NCBI GenBank assembly: GCA_021295675.1
Contig: JAGWBY010000071.1
Location: 24,331-40,987 of the forward strand
Length of the DNA stretch: 16,657 nucleotides
From: Candidatus Latescibacterota bacterium
Lineage (GTDB): Bacteria; Latescibacterota; UBA2968; UBA8231
Direction: 5' to 3'
Made by a program: the position numbers and the translations under genes. Positions 15,211 to 16,657 of the stretch are shown here, one piece after another; the stretch's first letter is position 1; each line of letters starts with the position of its first letter. The notes under the pieces were generated by a model. It was not told the DNA's origin and searched no databases. It was given only the letters and a program-made list of their open reading frames with translations.

Positions 15211-15993
15211 ATGAATCGGCGCGATATTTTTAACTTGCCCAATGGGCTGACCGCACTCAGGATCGGTTTGACGCCGCTGTTTTTGCTGCTGCTGTTCACC
15301 GATACTTGGTATTTGAAAAGCCTTGCCTTTTTCGTCTTCAGCGCGGCCTCGCTGACCGATTTCTACGATGGCAAACTAGCGCGCGCTGGCAACCAAGTAA
15401 CGCCGCTGGGCCGCTTCTTGGATCCGTTGGCCGACAAGATATTGGTAACGTCGGCACTCATTGCCCTAGCGTTGAACAGAATGGTCAATTTTTGGTTGGT
15501 CTTGCCCATTGTCGGGCGCGACATCCTGATTACGGGCATGCGCCTCTACGGGATATACCGGGGCCGCCCGATGGTCACCTCGCGCTTGGCCAAGTGGAAG
15601 ACCGCAGTCCAGCTTTTTACGGTTATCTTCATACTTTTTGTCATTGGCCTCGAGGAGGCGATGGGGCGCTTTGCCGCAGGTCATCTCTTCTTTCTCGACG
15701 ACCAGCTAATCCAGCTTTTAGCCAACGCATTGTTGGCGGGGGTGCTGTTGCTGACGCTGCTGTCGGGTTTTCACTACCTGTTCCGCGCGACCTCTTCCTA
15801 CAAGGAACCCGTTTCTTCTGAACCGACTGATCGCCACGCTCTTTTTTGTCGGCTATGCCCCGTGGGCATCCGGTACGGCTGGTACCGCGTTCGTCGCCCT
15901 GTTGTACTGGCTGTTTGTTCCCGCTTTGGGAGTGCTGGAATGGATCGGAGTGCTTTTAGCTGCTTCGGCTATAGGGGTGTACAGCGCGGGTAG
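15211..15993 (+). CDS. pgsA: CDP-diacylglycerol-glycerol-3-phosphate 3-phosphatidyltransferase, with anomalous 3' extension
   Basis: This inner-membrane enzyme makes phosphatidylglycerol phosphate from CDP-diacylglycerol and glycerol 3-phosphate. The CDP-alcohol phosphatidyltransferase motif is complete: D50, D53, G54, A57, R58, G67, D71 and D75 in the D-x2-DG-x2-AR-x8-G-x3-D-x3-D pattern. Hydrophobic segments flank it (about 15-30, 36-48, 78-97, 133-146, 165-186). Family members are about 180-200 aa, and recognisable sequence ends near residue 192 (LSGFHYLFRA). The open frame then continues about 65 more residues, rich in Cys, Arg and Gly, antiparallel to nothing conserved and out of frame over pgpA. 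A 2-nt change in the CGCGCG run at 15784-15789 would instead give a 200-aa protein ending at the TGA at 15819-15821. The start has GAGGT just upstream. Confidence 0.9.
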   Translation: MNRRDIFNLPNGLTALRIGLTPLFLLLLFTDTWYLKSLAFFVFSAASLTDFYDGKLARAGNQVTPLGRFLDPLADKILVTSALIALALNRMVNFWLVLPIVGRDILITGMRLYGIYRGRPMVTSRLAKWKTAVQLFTVIFILFVIGLEEAMGRFAAGHLFFLDDQLIQLLANALLAGVLLLTLLSGFHYLFRATSSYKEPVSSEPTDRHALFCRLCPVGIRYGWYRVRRPVVLAVCSRFGSAGMDRSAFSCFGYRGVQRG

Positions 15994-16267
15994 GGCGGCC
16001 CCGGAATGGGGTAAGGACCCGAGGCAGGTCGTCATTGACGAGGGGGTGGGCTTTCTCTTTGCGGTGGCATTTTTGCCTCCGGGTGCAGGAACGATCATTG
16101 CGAGCTTCTTTGTCTTCCGCGCCCTCGATATTATCAAGCCACCCCCAGCGCGGCAGCTAGAAGCTCTGCCAGGGGGGTGGGGCATTGTGGCCGACGACAT
16201 AGTCGCCGGCCTGTACAGCAACGTGGTCATTCGTTCGTCGTCCTATTTGGTCGAGTGGGCGGGCTAG
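15818..16267 (+). CDS. pgpA: Phosphatidylglycerophosphatase A, apparent CTG start
   Basis: This protein of about 149 residues removes phosphate from phosphatidylglycerol phosphate, the step after PgsA. PgpA motifs in order are '[13 protein letters not shown]' at 11-23, '[12 protein letters not shown]' at 67-78, '[11 protein letters not shown]' at 100-110 and 'VADDIVAG' at 124-131, with hydrophobic segments between. The N-terminal GTAGT motif lies upstream of the first TTG in the frame (15902), so that codon cannot be the start. No ATG, GTG or TTG lies between the upstream in-frame stop and 15902. The best candidate is CTG at 15818, reading [10 protein letters not shown] like the usual MxRLIA start, with AAGGA about 11 nt upstream. 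It overlaps the long form of pgsA by 176 nt in another frame. Identity is sure; the start is not. Confidence 0.85.
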   Translation: MNRLIATLFFVGYAPWASGTAGTAFVALLYWLFVPALGVLEWIGVLLAASAIGVYSAGRAAPEWGKDPRQVVIDEGVGFLFAVAFLPPGAGTIIASFFVFRALDIIKPPPARQLEALPGGWGIVADDIVAGLYSNVVIRSSSYLVEWAG

Positions 16268-16299
16268 ACCGATACCACACTTTAATTGAGGGGATTCTC

Positions 16300-16657
16300 A
16301 TGGCGAAAGCGAACGGACACAGTGCAGACGGCAACAAGGCCAGAGCGCTGGAATTGGCGATGTCGCAGATTGAAAAGCAGTACGGCAAGGGATCGATTAT
16401 GCGCCTCGGTGCCGAGGGTGGGGTGCAAGAAGTGGAGGCGATCTCTACTGGATCGTTGGCTGTAGATGCGGCGCTAGGCATCGGCGGTTTGCCCAAGGGG
16501 CGGATCGTCGAAATATCCGGTCCAGAGGGAGCGGGCAAGACCATGCTCTCGCTGCACGCCATCCGCGAGTCGCAAAAGCGCGGCGGCACCGCGGCCTTTA
16601 TCGACGCCGAACACGCTCTCGATGTCAGCTTTGCGCGGCGCATTGGCGTCGATGTGG
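16300..16657 (+). CDS. recA: Recombinase RecA, N-terminal part (3' truncated by window)
   Basis: The first 119 codons are present from an ATG with GAGGGG 6 nt upstream. The N-terminal helix region '[19 protein letters not shown]' is diagnostic of RecA, followed by '[21 protein letters not shown]', cut here by the repeat of family motifs and then the Walker A loop GPEGAGKT at 74-81 and 'FIDAEHALD'. RecA coats single-stranded DNA, drives strand exchange and triggers LexA cleavage. The Walker A loop differs from the common GPESSGKT. It lies 32 nt after pgpA. No obvious SOS operator was seen in that short gap, so control may come from upstream. Confidence 0.97.
   Translation, partial: MAKANGHSADGNKARALELAMSQIEKQYGKGSIMRLGAEGGVQEVEAISTGSLAVDAALGIGGLPKGRIVEISGPEGAGKTMLSLHAIRESQKRGGTAAFIDAEHALDVSFARRIGVDV

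Noticed and set aside
15306..15821. Plus-strand ORF of 171 aa within pgsA
   Set aside because: Alternate frame of pgsA; only its last few codons may be relevant as the ancestral pgsA end.
16268..16299. LexA-type operator before recA
   Set aside because: No CTGT-N8-ACAG or GAAC-N4-GTTC pattern is visible in the 32-nt gap; lineage-specific boxes cannot be excluded.

Overview
The window is bacterial, fairly GC-rich (about 60% by eye) and densely coded. The first genes point to a diderm of the FCB superphylum, perhaps Latescibacterota or a similar uncultured lineage. The signs are a TonB-receptor-like barrel end, a large exported protein with a type IX (T9SS type A-like) C-terminal sorting domain, and a PorV/PorQ-like outer-membrane protein. 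The phylum is an inference from gene content, not from a search.

Layout. (1) 1-5797: an outer-membrane/secretion block on the + strand, made of the end of a TonB-receptor-like protein, a 1096-aa sorted protein, a PorV-like protein, a near-perfect terminator hairpin, and a TPR lipoprotein-like gene whose last repeat is broken by a frameshift. (2) 5816-8137: two ABC peptide-importer permeases resembling YejB and YejE; no ATPase or binding protein is in view. (3) 8114-9385, - strand: a PLP-dependent diaminopimelate-decarboxylase-like enzyme, convergent with and overlapping the second permease. (4) 9478-11719: a NodU/CmcH-type carbamoyltransferase translationally coupled to a small SxtJ-like membrane protein that starts with TTG. 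(5) 11798-15203: an information-processing block with tadA, tRNA-Ser(CGA), a tRNA-Ser(GGA) lacking its T arm, tRNA-Ala(CGC), a large-type SRP RNA, dnaX and recR. This order resembles the tadA-scr-dnaX-yaaK-recR order of Bacillus, without yaaK/ybaB. (6) 15211-16657: pgsA and pgpA (consecutive steps of phosphatidylglycerol synthesis, overlapping out of frame), then the 5' end of recA.

How the genes relate. The sorted protein and the PorV-like protein fit a cargo/shuttle relation in type IX export. The two permeases must act with an ATPase encoded elsewhere. The carbamoyltransferase and SxtJ-like protein probably modify a glycan or small molecule. dnaX and recR form a replication/recombination pair.

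I did not find a convincing new multi-gene system. The best leads are three local lesions or frame anomalies: the TPR gene at about 5685, the T-arm-less tRNA-Ser(GGA), and the pgsA/pgpA junction, where pgpA has no ATG, GTG or TTG start upstream of its catalytic core. There is also a roughly 87-residue insertion in the YejB-like permease, and the large SRP RNA. No stretch over 300 bases is unassigned.
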